Shown here: positions 25,598 through 33,903 of the stretch, one piece after another
Layout: the number at the start of each line of letters is the position of its first letter
Numbering within the stretch: the first letter of the stretch is position 1
Assembly (NCBI RefSeq): GCF_003001905.1
Contig: NZ_PVNE01000001.1
Location: 124,001-188,000 of the forward strand
DNA: 64,000 bases
Reading direction: 5' to 3'
From: Planifilum fimeticola
GTDB taxonomy: Bacteria; Bacillota; Bacilli; Thermoactinomycetales; DSM-44946
The notes under the pieces: model-generated
Database searches by the model: none
What the model was told of the DNA's origin: nothing
Seen by the model: the letters and a program-made list of their open reading frames with translations, nothing else
Position numbers and translations under genes: made by a program

Positions 25598-25725
25598 AAC
25601 GGGGAGGAAATCTTCCCATGGTTACGGCGGGATCCGGTCCGAAGCTCGCCCTGCAGGGGGCGGAGAAGTCGGAAATCCGGGAAGTGAACCAGGGGAAAGA
25701 GGTTCAGTGCGGCATCCGGCGGTTC
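25598..25725 (+). pseudogene. remnant of a LysR (citR-like) gene, C-terminal part
   Basis: The stretch is closely similar to the intact LysR gene at about 24108-24240. Both contain CCGAAGCTCGCCCTGCAGGG exactly, followed by GGCGGA(G)AAGTCG against GGCGGAGGAGTCG and then ATCCGGGAAGTG. A 12-base segment present in the intact gene is missing (GSGPKLALQGAE against GFGPALVPKLALQGAE), and similarity fades after about 25720. No start or full domain remains. Identity is high over about 60 bases. Confidence 0.7.
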
Positions 25726-25767
25726 CCTACCGACGGAGTTTTAAGAGGGATAAACCTCCCATCAGTC

Positions 25768-25800
25768 AATAAAAAAGACTCCCCTTCAGTACGGAGTCTT
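25768..25800 (-). terminator. terminator of ylaN
   Basis: AAGACTCC/GGAGTCTT stem followed on the minus strand by TTTTTTATTG, downstream of the ylaN stop. Confidence 0.8.
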
Positions 25801-25876
25801 CAGTCCCGGCAAATTCATCCCCGCTCCGGGAACGAGGCGCCGGGGAGGTCAGCGTTTTCCGATTTGTCTCAGCAAT

Positions 25877-26185
25877 CTATCTCTCACCAGGGGAAGGAAG
25901 GACCTTCGTGTAAAGGTCGGCCAGTTTCTGTTCGAGATCGTGAATAATTTCCCGTCCGTCCTCCCTCGTGATCAATCCTGCTCGAACGGCGAAATCGATC
26001 TCGCGGGAGAGACCGAACATCTGGGTGTCCAGCACTTCTTCGTAGAGCGGACATTTGGGCGCTGTCAGGTTTTCCAGCTGGACCGCGATCAACTGCTGGA
26101 TTTTTTGGGCGTCCTCCCGCAACAATTGCAAGGCGCGCTGACTTAAATCGACCTGAGTCGGCGTCCGCAAACCAAACCCCCCCAT
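25877..26185 (-). CDS. ylaN: YlaN-family protein
   Basis: A 102-residue protein with the highly conserved YlaN core: [20 protein letters not shown] preceded by [20 protein letters not shown]. YlaN is a small dimeric protein of Bacilli, important for growth and linked to control of Fur and iron homeostasis. The ATG at 26185 has only GGTGG nearby; a TTG a few codons in (after GGGGGGG) is an alternative start, and the run of seven G at the beginning makes the exact N-terminus uncertain. A degraded copy of its 3' half is found at 24515. Confidence 0.85.
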   Translation of the reverse strand: MGGFGLRTPTQVDLSQRALQLLREDAQKIQQLIAVQLENLTAPKCPLYEEVLDTQMFGLSREIDFAVRAGLITREDGREIIHDLEQKLADLYTKVLPSPGER

Positions 26186-26410
26186 CCACCGTTAATCAAC
26201 GGTTTGGAGAACGATGCATGGCTGTTGACTTCGTTCCCTTCACCGCTTGCCATTCGTGTCCCATTTGTCAACAGCCTCAGAGGATTCGCTTTTTTTCAGT
26301 TTAACACGTTCCATGAAGCTTTGCAAAGAAAGGCGGAAAAAGGGTGACACATTCGGACGAAAAAAGACAGGGGGGCACCGTCCGGGCACTTCGACGGCCG
26401 TCCGGTCCGC

Positions 26411-27322
26411 CTAAAAAATGCTCAGTCCCAGCTTTTTCGAAAAATCCTCAAGCAGTCGGATGCCCGTGATGCTGTTTCCCTTTTTGTCCAGGGCGGGACC
26501 GAACACTCCGATTCCCATCCTCCCGGGAACGAGGGCCAGTATCCCCCCCGACACGCCGCTTTTGGCGGGTATTCCCACGCGGATGGCGAATTCTCCCGAC
26601 GCATTGTACATCCCGCAGGTCACCATGAAGGTTTTGACCAGCCGGGCGATATCGCCGGGGATCACCCGTTTTCCCCGCAGGGTCACTCCGTTTTGGGCCA
26701 GGCACAGTCCCATGCGGGCCAAATCGATGCAATCCACGCAAATGGAACATTGTCGGAAATAAACATCCAGCGTCTCCTCCACGTCGTCGATGGCGCCGCA
26801 CCCTTTGAGAAAATAAGCCAATGCCCGGTTGCGGTCTGCGGTGTCCCTCTCGGAGCGGTAGACGGCCCGGTTCATGTCGATTTCCGGGTTGTCCGCCATC
26901 TCCCGGACCAATTGAATCACGCGCTCCGCCCGCTCCTCGACGGACTTTCCCCGGATCAACGAGCTGACGACGATGGCGCCGGCGTTGATCATCGGGTTGA
27001 GGGGTTTGGCCTCCTCGGTAATCTCCAATTTATACAACGAATGGAATGGATCTCCGGTAGGCTCCATGCCCACCTTGGCAAAAACCCTTTCCTCCCCGTG
27101 ATCCATCAGCGCCACCATCAGCGAGATCAGTTTGGAAATGCTCTGAAGGGTGAAGCGCGTGCGATACGCGCCGGCGGCATGCACATCTCCCTTCGGATTG
27201 ACCACGGCCACACCCAGCAGCCGGGAATCCTGTTTGGCCAGTTCCGGTATGTATTCCGCCACCTTTCCCTCCCTCGCGGCGGGACGGTGCTTCTCCACCA
27301 ACGATTCCAACAACTTTTGCAT
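26411..27322 (-). CDS. glsA: glutaminase
   Basis: This 303-residue enzyme converts glutamine to glutamate and ammonia. The serine-beta-lactamase-like active site is visible: the catalytic Ser-x-x-Lys in TLQSISKLISL, NPMINAGAIV, the YRSERDTADRNRALAYFLK segment and the late IPAKSGVSGGILAL. The length matches the family (about 305-310). ATG 27322 is chosen with GGGGTGG just upstream; an in-frame ATG at 27352 lacks a ribosome binding site. It fits with the glutamate dehydrogenase and amino-acid transport genes in the window. Confidence 0.95.
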   Translation of the reverse strand: MQKLLESLVEKHRPAAREGKVAEYIPELAKQDSRLLGVAVVNPKGDVHAAGAYRTRFTLQSISKLISLMVALMDHGEERVFAKVGMEPTGDPFHSLYKLEITEEAKPLNPMINAGAIVVSSLIRGKSVEERAERVIQLVREMADNPEIDMNRAVYRSERDTADRNRALAYFLKGCGAIDDVEETLDVYFRQCSICVDCIDLARMGLCLAQNGVTLRGKRVIPGDIARLVKTFMVTCGMYNASGEFAIRVGIPAKSGVSGGILALVPGRMGIGVFGPALDKKGNSITGIRLLEDFSKKLGLSIF

Positions 27323-27430
27323 GATTCCACCCCGACTGTTCGACCTCTTCACTCCCTTTTATTCTTCTCCGCCCGCCGGTCAAGTATAATGGAGGTTGAT
27401 TGAAAAAAGGAAATGTGGAGGAATCCAGCG

Positions 27431-27826
27431 ATGAACGACGTCATTCTGATCACCGGAGCGGTCGCCTTCCAAATCAACCTCGATCCCACAGTCTGGATTT
27501 TCGATGACCGGAAAACGGAAATGAGCCAATGGTTTCCCGGCGTGGAGGGATGGGGAATGCGGCTCGGTCCCTTCCTGGAGTACGCCCAGCCGGATCCGAA
27601 AGCCACGCACGTCATCTGCCACCAGTCGACAGGGGAAAAGGTGACGATATCCATGGATCAGGCCCGCAGCGCAATCCTACGTTTCAGCCGCGACGGCAAA
27701 CCGATCCGCCCCGACGGCCCTGCTCTCCTCTATCTGGCCGACGGCAGCAACGTGGATCAGCCGATCGGTTATTTGACCCGGCTGGAAGTGGTCTGTGCGG
27801 AAGAATCCCCTGACCATCGGGAGTGA
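27431..27826 (+). CDS. hypothetical protein (131 aa)
   Basis: Beginning at ATG 27431 (GTGGAGGA eight bases upstream), the 131-residue product is soluble and beta-rich by composition, with FQINLDPTVWIFDDRK near the start and THVICHQSTGEKVTISMDQA in the middle. I do not recognise the domain. It is divergent from glutaminase, with about 100 bases of shared promoter region, and convergent with the thioesterase gene. Codon use and ribosome binding site support a real gene. Confidence 0.6.
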   Translation: MNDVILITGAVAFQINLDPTVWIFDDRKTEMSQWFPGVEGWGMRLGPFLEYAQPDPKATHVICHQSTGEKVTISMDQARSAILRFSRDGKPIRPDGPALLYLADGSNVDQPIGYLTRLEVVCAEESPDHRE

Positions 27827-27871
27827 CATCGGCCGGGAGGGGCGCCGGCGCAACCGGCACCCGGTCATCCG

Positions 27872-28345
27872 TCAATCGAGGATGTAGAAGGTTGCGGTGG
27901 AAAGAGCGATCCGCTTTCCCCGGTCGTCAAAGATCTCGCACTCGCCGACGGCCAGGTGCTGTCCCCGGTGGATCAGGCGGGCCCGGGAGACCAGTTCTTT
28001 CCCCCTTCCGGGTCGAAGATAATTCACCTTCATCTCGGCGGTGACCGCCCGTTTTCCCGACGGAAGGCTCTTGTTGATCAGCGAGCCGATCGTGGAATCC
28101 GCCAGCGATGCGATGATTCCGCCGTGGACGTTTCCTCCCCTGTTCAGCATGAACGGCGTGATCGGCACGCGGAACTGATACGCGCCCTCCTCGACGAACT
28201 CGCCGGCGAGGCCCAAAAAGCCGGAAAGATAAGCGCTTCCCCTCTCCCGCTTCTGACGGATCGCCTGCAGCGTCAACCGCAGCAGGGCCCGTTCCTCCTC
28301 CGATCCCGTCATGGCCACCTGTTTCAGCTCATCCCACAGCTTCAA
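27872..28345 (-). CDS. PaaI-type hot-dog thioesterase
   Basis: A 157-residue hot-dog fold protein with the PaaI signature NRGGNVHGGIIASLADSTIG, in which the Gly/His/Asp residues lie at the active site, and a C-terminal RIALSTATFYIL strand. Such enzymes hydrolyse acyl-CoA thioesters. The TTG at 28345 has GGAGGAGGG seven bases upstream. A second paralogue lies at 33327. Specificity is unknown. Confidence 0.8.
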   Translation of the reverse strand: MKLWDELKQVAMTGSEEERALLRLTLQAIRQKRERGSAYLSGFLGLAGEFVEEGAYQFRVPITPFMLNRGGNVHGGIIASLADSTIGSLINKSLPSGKRAVTAEMKVNYLRPGRGKELVSRARLIHRGQHLAVGECEIFDDRGKRIALSTATFYILD

Positions 28346-28370
28346 CCGTCATCCCTCCTCCAACAGAGAC

Positions 28371-28406
28371 GAAAAAAGAGAAGCCCTGTCGCCTACGGGG
28401 CTTCCC
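28371..28406 (-). terminator. terminator of abrB
   Basis: GAAGCCC/GGGCTTC hairpin followed on the minus strand by TCTTTTTTC, directly downstream of abrB. Confidence 0.75.
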
Positions 28407-28432
28407 TTCCCATTTTCCACAATTCCAGCCCT

Positions 28433-28693
28433 TTAAAGCTCCTTTTCCGCAGCCGCCGCCAACTCCGTCAGGCAGCTCCGGCAGATGTTCCGATTGCGGA
28501 ACACGATCATATCCTTCGACTGACCGCAAAAAAGACAGGAGGGGGTATACTTCTTGAGAACGATGCTGCCGCCGTCCACGTAAATCTCCAGCGGATCCCG
28601 GACATCGATGCCCAGGGTTCTCCTCAATTCCACCGGAAGCACGACCCGGCCCAGTTCGTCCACTTTTCTAACGATCCCCGTCGCCTTCATCAT
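28433..28693 (-). CDS. abrB: transition-state regulator AbrB
   Basis: The 86-residue protein has the AbrB/SpoVT N-terminal DNA-binding swapped hairpin (GIVRKVDELGRVVLPVELRR) and a C-terminal multimerisation domain with the cysteine pattern CLFCG...CRSC found in Bacilli. AbrB represses post-exponential genes until Spo0A turns it off. Two adjacent ATG codons (28693 and 28690) follow AGGAGG; the second has the better spacing. It is divergent from alsT, with a 230-base A/T-rich control region between them. Confidence 0.92.
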   Translation of the reverse strand: MMKATGIVRKVDELGRVVLPVELRRTLGIDVRDPLEIYVDGGSIVLKKYTPSCLFCGQSKDMIVFRNRNICRSCLTELAAAAEKEL

Positions 28694-28816
28694 GAGACCT
28701 CCTAGCAGCCAATTTTCCTGTTGATATTTACCATTCTTAACTGATATACCACTCTTAGCTTAAGGGTTAACATGCCGTACTTCCAGCGGAAATGTTTGGC
28801 ATACATGTGTAAAAAA

Positions 28817-28838
28817 TTCCCTATTTATATTTAGGGAA
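28817..28838. promoter_or_regulatory. palindrome in the abrB-alsT divergent control region
   Basis: TTCCCTA-TTTATATT-TAGGGAA is a 7+7 bp inverted repeat in the A/T-rich region between abrB and alsT. It could be a regulator site or a leader hairpin of the alsT transcript; no regulator can be named. Confidence 0.4.
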
Positions 28839-28927
28839 GGATTTTGCCGAAAAAGATGAGAATATAACCATCAGGCAATTTTGCTTCTTATTCGATTTCA
28901 ACCAATTGATTAAGCGAGGTGAACCAC

Positions 28928-30298
28928 TTGCTGGACATCATCAACAAGATCAACGAATACGTATGGGGATGGCCAACCCTTGTCCTGCTGGTTGGCACGG
29001 GCATTTTTCTTTCCCTTCGGCTTGGATTTCTTCAATTTTCTCAACTTCCTTACGCCTTGAAATTGGCCTTCGGCCGCCAACACCAGGACAAGAAATCGAA
29101 AGGGGACATCTCCCACTTTTCCGCCCTGATGACCGCCCTGTCGGCGACCATCGGAACCGGTAACATCGCCGGCGTGGCCACCGCCGTGACCATCGGAGGG
29201 CCGGGTGCCCTGGTATGGATGTGGATCACGGCCATTTTCGGGATGGCCACCAAATACGCCGAGGCGATCCTCGCCGTCAAATACCGGGTCACCAACGAGC
29301 GGGGCGAGATGTCCGGAGGCCCGATGTACTACATTGAACGGGGCCTGGGCATGAAATGGCTGGCCGTCCTGTTCGCCCTGTTCGGATCCGTGGCCGCCTT
29401 CGGCATCGGCAACATGGTGCAGTCCCATTCCGTCGCCTCCGCGTTCGAGGAAACCTTCGGCCTCACCCCCTGGATTACCGGCCTGATTCTGGCCGTCTGC
29501 ACCGCCTTGGTGCTCATCGGGGGCATCAAATCGATCGGCCGCGTCTCCAACTACCTGGTACCCTTCATGGCGCTGTTCTACATCGCGGGTGGACTGATCG
29601 TCATATTGCTCAACCTGGATAAATTGCCGTCGGCCTTTGCGCTTATCTTCTCCGACGCCTTTACCGGTCAGGCCATGGCGGGCGGCGCAATCGGCACCGT
29701 CATCAAGATGGGGGTGGCCCGCGGACTCTTCTCCAACGAATCGGGGCTCGGTTCCGCCCCCATCGCGGCGGCGGCCGCCAAGACCGACCATCCGGGACGG
29801 CAAGCCCTGGTCTCCATGACGGGAACCTTCCTGGATACGATCGTCGTCTGTACCTTTACGGGCCTGACCATCGTGATGACCGGCGCGTATTTGGACTATG
29901 AACCGGGGGTTCTTGAAGGCGCCCAGGTGACGGTGGCCGCCTTCAACAGCGCTCTGCCGGTGCTGGGTGGACTGATCGTCACCCTCGGACTGATCCTGTT
30001 CGCCTACTCGACGGTGCTCGGTTGGTCCTATTACGGGGAAAAATGCTTCACCTATCTGTTCGGTGACCGCATGACCATGCCCTATCGCATCGCCTTTATC
30101 ATCGCCGTCTTCATCGGCTCCCTGCTGAAGATCGACCTGGTCTGGGCGGCGGCCGATATGATGAACGGGCTGATGGCGGTTCCCAACTTGATCGGCCTGC
30201 TCTTCCTCTCCGGCGTCGTCGTCTCCGAAACTCGTTCCTTCCGCGAATATCTCAAGAAGGAACGCCTGGAATCGGAAAAGGCCTCTTCTGCCGGTTGA
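28928..30298 (+). CDS. alsT: sodium:alanine/glycine symporter, AlsT/DagA family
   Basis: This 456-residue amino-acid:cation symporter (AGCS family) has about eleven membrane helices. The conserved early segment is TALSATIGTGNIAGVATAV and the family motif GGPMYYIERGLG; NESGLGSAPIAAAAA is the AGCS signature. It imports alanine or glycine, or glutamine in some Bacilli, with Na+. TTG 28928 is preferred since AGGTGA lies five bases upstream; the GTG at 28919 is part of that Shine-Dalgarno sequence. Followed by a terminator. Confidence 0.92.
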   Translation: MLDIINKINEYVWGWPTLVLLVGTGIFLSLRLGFLQFSQLPYALKLAFGRQHQDKKSKGDISHFSALMTALSATIGTGNIAGVATAVTIGGPGALVWMWITAIFGMATKYAEAILAVKYRVTNERGEMSGGPMYYIERGLGMKWLAVLFALFGSVAAFGIGNMVQSHSVASAFEETFGLTPWITGLILAVCTALVLIGGIKSIGRVSNYLVPFMALFYIAGGLIVILLNLDKLPSAFALIFSDAFTGQAMAGGAIGTVIKMGVARGLFSNESGLGSAPIAAAAAKTDHPGRQALVSMTGTFLDTIVVCTFTGLTIVMTGAYLDYEPGVLEGAQVTVAAFNSALPVLGGLIVTLGLILFAYSTVLGWSYYGEKCFTYLFGDRMTMPYRIAFIIAVFIGSLLKIDLVWAAADMMNGLMAVPNLIGLLFLSGVVVSETRSFREYLKKERLESEKASSAG

Positions 30299-30319
30299 AG
30301 CACACGGCTGTACAACAAA

Positions 30320-30348
30320 CCCTCCCCGAAAAAACGGGGAGGGTTTTT
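30320..30348 (+). terminator. terminator of alsT
   Basis: CCCTCCCCG/CGGGGAGGG stem with an A6 loop and TTTTT. Confidence 0.9.
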
Positions 30349-30653
30349 CACGGTTCCGGCTCCTCTCTTCCTTTCCGATTCACCTCGCCCACAACCATCC
30401 GGCGAAAGAAAAAGGAGAGGCCGCCCAAACCCAGGAGGGAAAACCCGCCCAAAGCGACAAACCATCCGGTGAAGCCGATGACGCTCAACCAGTAGGGATC
30501 ATCGGTGTGGGGAATCATCCGGATCAGCGGTCCCTCCTCTCCATAAACCAGAGAGATGTGAGCCGGGCTCAGCGAAAAGCTGAGGAGCAAGGCGAGCAGG
30601 AGGGAAAAAGACACCCCCGCCAAGAGCATCGAACACCACGGACGGCGGACCAA
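30348..30653 (-). CDS. hypothetical two-helix membrane protein (101 aa)
   Basis: From TTG 30653 (AAAGGGG eight bases upstream) a 101-residue product has two hydrophobic segments (about residues 8-32 and 58-80) separated by a short loop with EEGPLIRMIPHTDDPYW and followed by a basic tail. I do not recognise the family. Longer in-frame starts exist up to 30770 but lack a ribosome binding site. The gene stops beside the alsT terminator. Confidence 0.5.
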   Translation of the reverse strand: MVRRPWCSMLLAGVSFSLLLALLLSFSLSPAHISLVYGEEGPLIRMIPHTDDPYWLSVIGFTGWFVALGGFSLLGLGGLSFFFRRMVVGEVNRKGREEPEP

Positions 30654-30871
30654 CCCTTTCACCCCTTTGATTTCAAGAAAAAATTTCGACCGCCTTCCAT
30701 ATATATTCAATTTTCTGTTAAATTCCACAACCCTTGTCACGACGAAATCAATGTACGAAGGACAACGCATCCGATGCGTGCAGGATGCGGATCACCGCGC
30801 CCTCTCCCCGCCATCATCCTGCCCGAGTGAAAACGCGCGTCTCAAAGATGCAGGCGCCTGCCGGACGCCAA

Positions 30872-30902
30872 ACAAAAAAGCACGGGACTTACATCCCGTG
30901 CT
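30872..30902 (-). terminator. terminator of the aminopeptidase gene
   Basis: AGCACGGGA/TCCCGTGCT hairpin followed by TTTTTTG on the minus strand, about 70 bases after the aminopeptidase stop. Confidence 0.8.
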
Positions 30903-30972
30903 CGTGCGAAACTCTCTCGGGGCGTCGCAGGGTATGTACCGCACATTCTTCCCCGCACCCGCTTTTTCGATT

Positions 30973-32091
30973 TCATCCCTTCAGATTTTCCGGGTTCAGC
31001 GGTTCCAGATCCGGCACCACGAACCGGCCGTCCTTGCGGATCAATTCACCGTCGAACCAGATTTCTCCCCCGCCGTACTCCGGACGCTGAATGCACACCA
31101 GATCCCAGTGGATCGCCGACGAGTTGCCGTTGTTGCACTCCTCGTAGGCGGAGCCGGGAGTGAAGTGGAAGCTGCCGTCGATTTTCTCGTCAAACAGCGT
31201 GTCCTTCATCGGGTGGAGAATGTAGGGATTGAAGCCCAAGCTGAACTCCCCGACATAGCGGGCTCCCTCGTCGGTGTCCAGGATTTCGTTCAGCCGTTTG
31301 GTGTCGTTGGCCGTCGCATCCACGATCTTCCCATCGCGGAACTCAAAGCGGATATTTTCAAAGGTGGTTCCCTGGTAAACGCTGGCCGTGTTGAAGGTGA
31401 TGACGCCGTTGACCGAATCCCGAACGGGTGCAGTAAACACTTCCCCGTCGGGGATGTTGAATTGCCCGGCGCACTTGATGGCGGGCAGTCCTTTGATGGA
31501 GAAGGTGAGGTCGGTTCCCGGACCGACGATCCGCACCTGATCCGTCCGCTCCATGCGCTCCACCAGCGGATCCATCGCCCGGTCCATTTTGGCGTAATCC
31601 AGGGTGCACACGTCGAAGAAGAAGTCCTCGAAGGCCTCCTGGCTCATCTGGGCCAGCTGGGCCATCGAAGCGTTGGGATAGCGCAGAATCACCCAGCGGG
31701 TGTGGTTGACCCGTTGTTCCTTGTGAACCGGCTTGTTGTACAGTTCCATCTTCAACCGCATTTTGTCCGACGGCACATCGGCCGCCTCGTTGATGTTGTT
31801 GCTGCCCCGGATCCCGATGTAGCAATCCATCTCCTTCATCCGCACCAGATCGAACCGGGCCATCTGCTTCATGTGCTCATCGCTGGTTCCCAAAAGCAGC
31901 GCCCGGGACAGCGTATCATCGTGCAGTTGCACGTGAGGATATCCCCCCACCGCGTAAATTTCCGACACCAACGCCCGAGCCAGTTCGTGGCCGGCATCGT
32001 ACACCTCGATCAGCACTTTGTCTCCCTTCTGAACTCGGCACGAATGATGGACCAACAAATGCGCCAATTTTGCAATTCTGGGATCTCGCAT
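30973..32091 (-). CDS. M29-family metallo-aminopeptidase (AmpS/PepS type)
   Basis: The 372-residue protein matches thermophilic aminopeptidases of family M29. The C-terminal catalytic half carries the two-metal ligands in YVGEFSLGFNP, ILHPMKDTLFDEKIDGSFHF and NSSAIHWDLV. The N-terminal domain begins MRDPRIAKLAHLLVHHSCRV. It releases N-terminal amino acids from peptides in the cytosol, fitting with peptide uptake by the Opp operon. ATG 32091 follows AAGGGGG at seven bases. It is monocistronic. Confidence 0.92.
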   Translation of the reverse strand: MRDPRIAKLAHLLVHHSCRVQKGDKVLIEVYDAGHELARALVSEIYAVGGYPHVQLHDDTLSRALLLGTSDEHMKQMARFDLVRMKEMDCYIGIRGSNNINEAADVPSDKMRLKMELYNKPVHKEQRVNHTRWVILRYPNASMAQLAQMSQEAFEDFFFDVCTLDYAKMDRAMDPLVERMERTDQVRIVGPGTDLTFSIKGLPAIKCAGQFNIPDGEVFTAPVRDSVNGVITFNTASVYQGTTFENIRFEFRDGKIVDATANDTKRLNEILDTDEGARYVGEFSLGFNPYILHPMKDTLFDEKIDGSFHFTPGSAYEECNNGNSSAIHWDLVCIQRPEYGGGEIWFDGELIRKDGRFVVPDLEPLNPENLKG

Positions 32092-32228
32092 GACCCAACC
32101 CCCTTGTGATGATTTCCGCAGACTATTTTATCACTGAAAAGGGATGATTTACATCCAGGCTTGTCGGATGGGAAAATATGATATGCTTACCCTGTGGGAA
32201 AATCCCCGGCAGAAAGGAGGGAAAGGCC

Positions 32229-32726
32229 GTGTTCGTCCTCCAAAAGGCGGAAGGGAATCGGGAAGAGCGCTACGGGCTCCTGCTGAAACAGGCGGAGAGC
32301 CTCCTGGAAGGGGAACGGGATTGGGTGGCCAACTTGGCCAACGCCGCATCCCTCCTTTACTTTTCCCTCGAACAGGTGAACTGGTGCGGCTTTTATCTGC
32401 TCAGGGGCGAAGAACTCGTCCTGGGGCCGTTCATGGGAAAACCCGCCTGTGTCCGCATTCCCGTGGGGAAGGGGGTCTGCGGGACCGCCGCCGCGAGGCG
32501 GGAGACCCAGGTAGTGCCCGACGTTTTCCAATTTCCCGGTCACATCGCCTGCGATGCCGACTCCCGCTCCGAAATCGTCGTACCGATGATGCCGGAAGGC
32601 CGCCTCGTCGGCGTGCTGGACATCGACAGCCCCGTAAAAAACCGGTTTGACGCCGTCGACCAAAAATACCTGGAACAATTCGTCGAAAGGATCGTCCGTC
32701 ACGTGGACTGGAGCCCCCTGAAGTAA
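32229..32726 (+). CDS. msrC: free methionine-(R)-sulfoxide reductase (GAF domain)
   Basis: This 165-residue GAF-fold enzyme reduces free methionine-R-sulfoxide. The three cysteine positions typical of fRMsr are visible: NWCGFYLL, ACVRIPVGKGVCGTAA and HIACDADSRSEIVVP. The length is normal. The GTG at 32229 follows GGAGGG at seven bases. It is monocistronic, with a terminator immediately downstream. The stand-alone position suggests oxidative-stress housekeeping. Confidence 0.9.
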   Translation: MFVLQKAEGNREERYGLLLKQAESLLEGERDWVANLANAASLLYFSLEQVNWCGFYLLRGEELVLGPFMGKPACVRIPVGKGVCGTAAARRETQVVPDVFQFPGHIACDADSRSEIVVPMMPEGRLVGVLDIDSPVKNRFDAVDQKYLEQFVERIVRHVDWSPLK

Positions 32727-32727
32727 A

Positions 32728-32758
32728 AGATGCCCCTCCGCAAACCGGAGGGGCATCT
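32728..32758. terminator. terminator downstream of msrC
   Basis: A perfect 13-bp stem AGATGCCCCTCCG/CGGAGGGGCATCT beginning at the msrC stop. The U-tract is weak. Confidence 0.75.
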
Positions 32759-32828
32759 GACGTCCTAAGCGGCAGCCGATGAGGCGGCCTGCCGCCGTCC
32801 GCAAAGGTCTTGCCGACGAGCCGGGCCT

Positions 32829-33260
32829 TCAATTGCCTCCGCCCGTCGCCTCCTCATAGATCCGATAGGCCCGACGGATTTCCTCCTTCATCCATTCCGG
32901 AAAGGGCGTGTCGGACAACCGATCCATCGACACCCAATGGTAGCTGATGTGTTCCTTGCTCAGCTTGAGGGATCCGGTCGGTTGATGGCAGGCAAATTTG
33001 ATGATGATCAGATGTTTTTCCTCTTGAATCTCGTCGTAGATGTATGCCGGACCGATCACCCTGACCTCCAGTCCGGTCTCCTCCCAAACTTCACGGGCCA
33101 GCGCATCCATCAGCGGTTCGGCGGGTTCCAATCCCCCGCCGGGAAAATCCCAGCCGTGATTGTCCCGGGCGCTCCGCTCGGCGGGGGATTTCCGGAGCAC
33201 CAGGACGCGATCTCCGTCGAAAATGATCGCTTTCGCAGCGATTTTATAAGGTTTTTGCAT
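32829..33260 (-). CDS. Nudix hydrolase
   Basis: A complete Nudix box is present (G-x5-E-x7-REVWEETGL, around residues 40-62), so the protein hydrolyses nucleoside diphosphate-type substrates with a metal; the exact substrate is unknown. ATG 33260 gives MQKPYKIAAKAIIF, the usual N-terminus of this kind of enzyme, but its ribosome binding site is weak. An in-frame ATG at 33320 is six bases after the stop of the upstream thioesterase gene (TGAGGAATAATG), suggesting coupled translation and a 20-residue extension. Operon with the thioesterase. Confidence 0.8.
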   Translation of the reverse strand: MQKPYKIAAKAIIFDGDRVLVLRKSPAERSARDNHGWDFPGGGLEPAEPLMDALAREVWEETGLEVRVIGPAYIYDEIQEEKHLIIIKFACHQPTGSLKLSKEHISYHWVSMDRLSDTPFPEWMKEEIRRAYRIYEEATGGGN

Positions 33261-33326
33261 GGGTTTACAGACGACGGATCCCCCCTTTCGGGGAAGAGGC
33301 GAATCCTTCCTCCTCTCCATTATTCC

Positions 33327-33806
33327 TCATTTTTTCAGCCGGTAGAAGGTACCCGATGCGGAGGCGATCAATCGGCTCTCCTCGTCCGTCACTTTGGTCT
33401 CCAGCACCACAACCGTCTTCCCTTTTTTGATGATGTGGGATTTGGCCGTCAACCAACCCTCCCGGGCCGGGGACAGAAAATGGATGTTCAGGTCCAGGGT
33501 AACCGCCCCCCGTTCGATTCCCATGTCCTGAAACACCGTGGATCCCATGGCCGTGTCGATGAAGGTGGCAGTCACCCCCCCGTGGAGAATTCCGAGCCGG
33601 TTCCGCAATTCATCCGTCACCAACATGCGATGGATGTAGGCGCCGGACGGTTGGTCCAGCCCGAGGGATTGAAAATGCATCATCTCCTCAATGTAGGCCA
33701 AGGGGCTGACCCGCGTCCGTTTCAACGCCTGAACCAGCTTGTGAATGGTATAAACTTCGTTCTCGTTTAAATCCTGCAGTTCTCTCCACAACCCATCCAG
33801 TGTCAT
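33327..33806 (-). CDS. PaaI-type hot-dog thioesterase
   Basis: The 159-residue hot-dog protein carries the acyl-CoA thioesterase signature NRLGILHGGVTATFIDTAMG, with an N-terminal helical extension and a final SASGTFYRLKK strand. The ATG at 33806 is preferred over ATG 33818 because GGGAAGAG lies in front of it. It is upstream of and probably coupled to the Nudix gene. The paralogue at 27872 shares the fold but is divergent in sequence. Confidence 0.8.
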   Translation of the reverse strand: MTLDGLWRELQDLNENEVYTIHKLVQALKRTRVSPLAYIEEMMHFQSLGLDQPSGAYIHRMLVTDELRNRLGILHGGVTATFIDTAMGSTVFQDMGIERGAVTLDLNIHFLSPAREGWLTAKSHIIKKGKTVVVLETKVTDEESRLIASASGTFYRLKK

Positions 33807-33903
33807 TTCTCTTCCCATCCATTTTAAACAAATTTTTTACCCTATTATCTTACCCGAAAACTTCCGGGGAAGAAAGACGCCGGGGGAGGTTCCCCGAACC
33901 GGG

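Larger units (their letters stand above)
25524..25876. other. intergenic region with a LysR remnant and the ylaN terminator
   Basis: About 350 bases containing the citR-like remnant (25598-25725) and a minus-strand terminator (25768-25800). No intact gene is visible. Confidence 0.5.
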
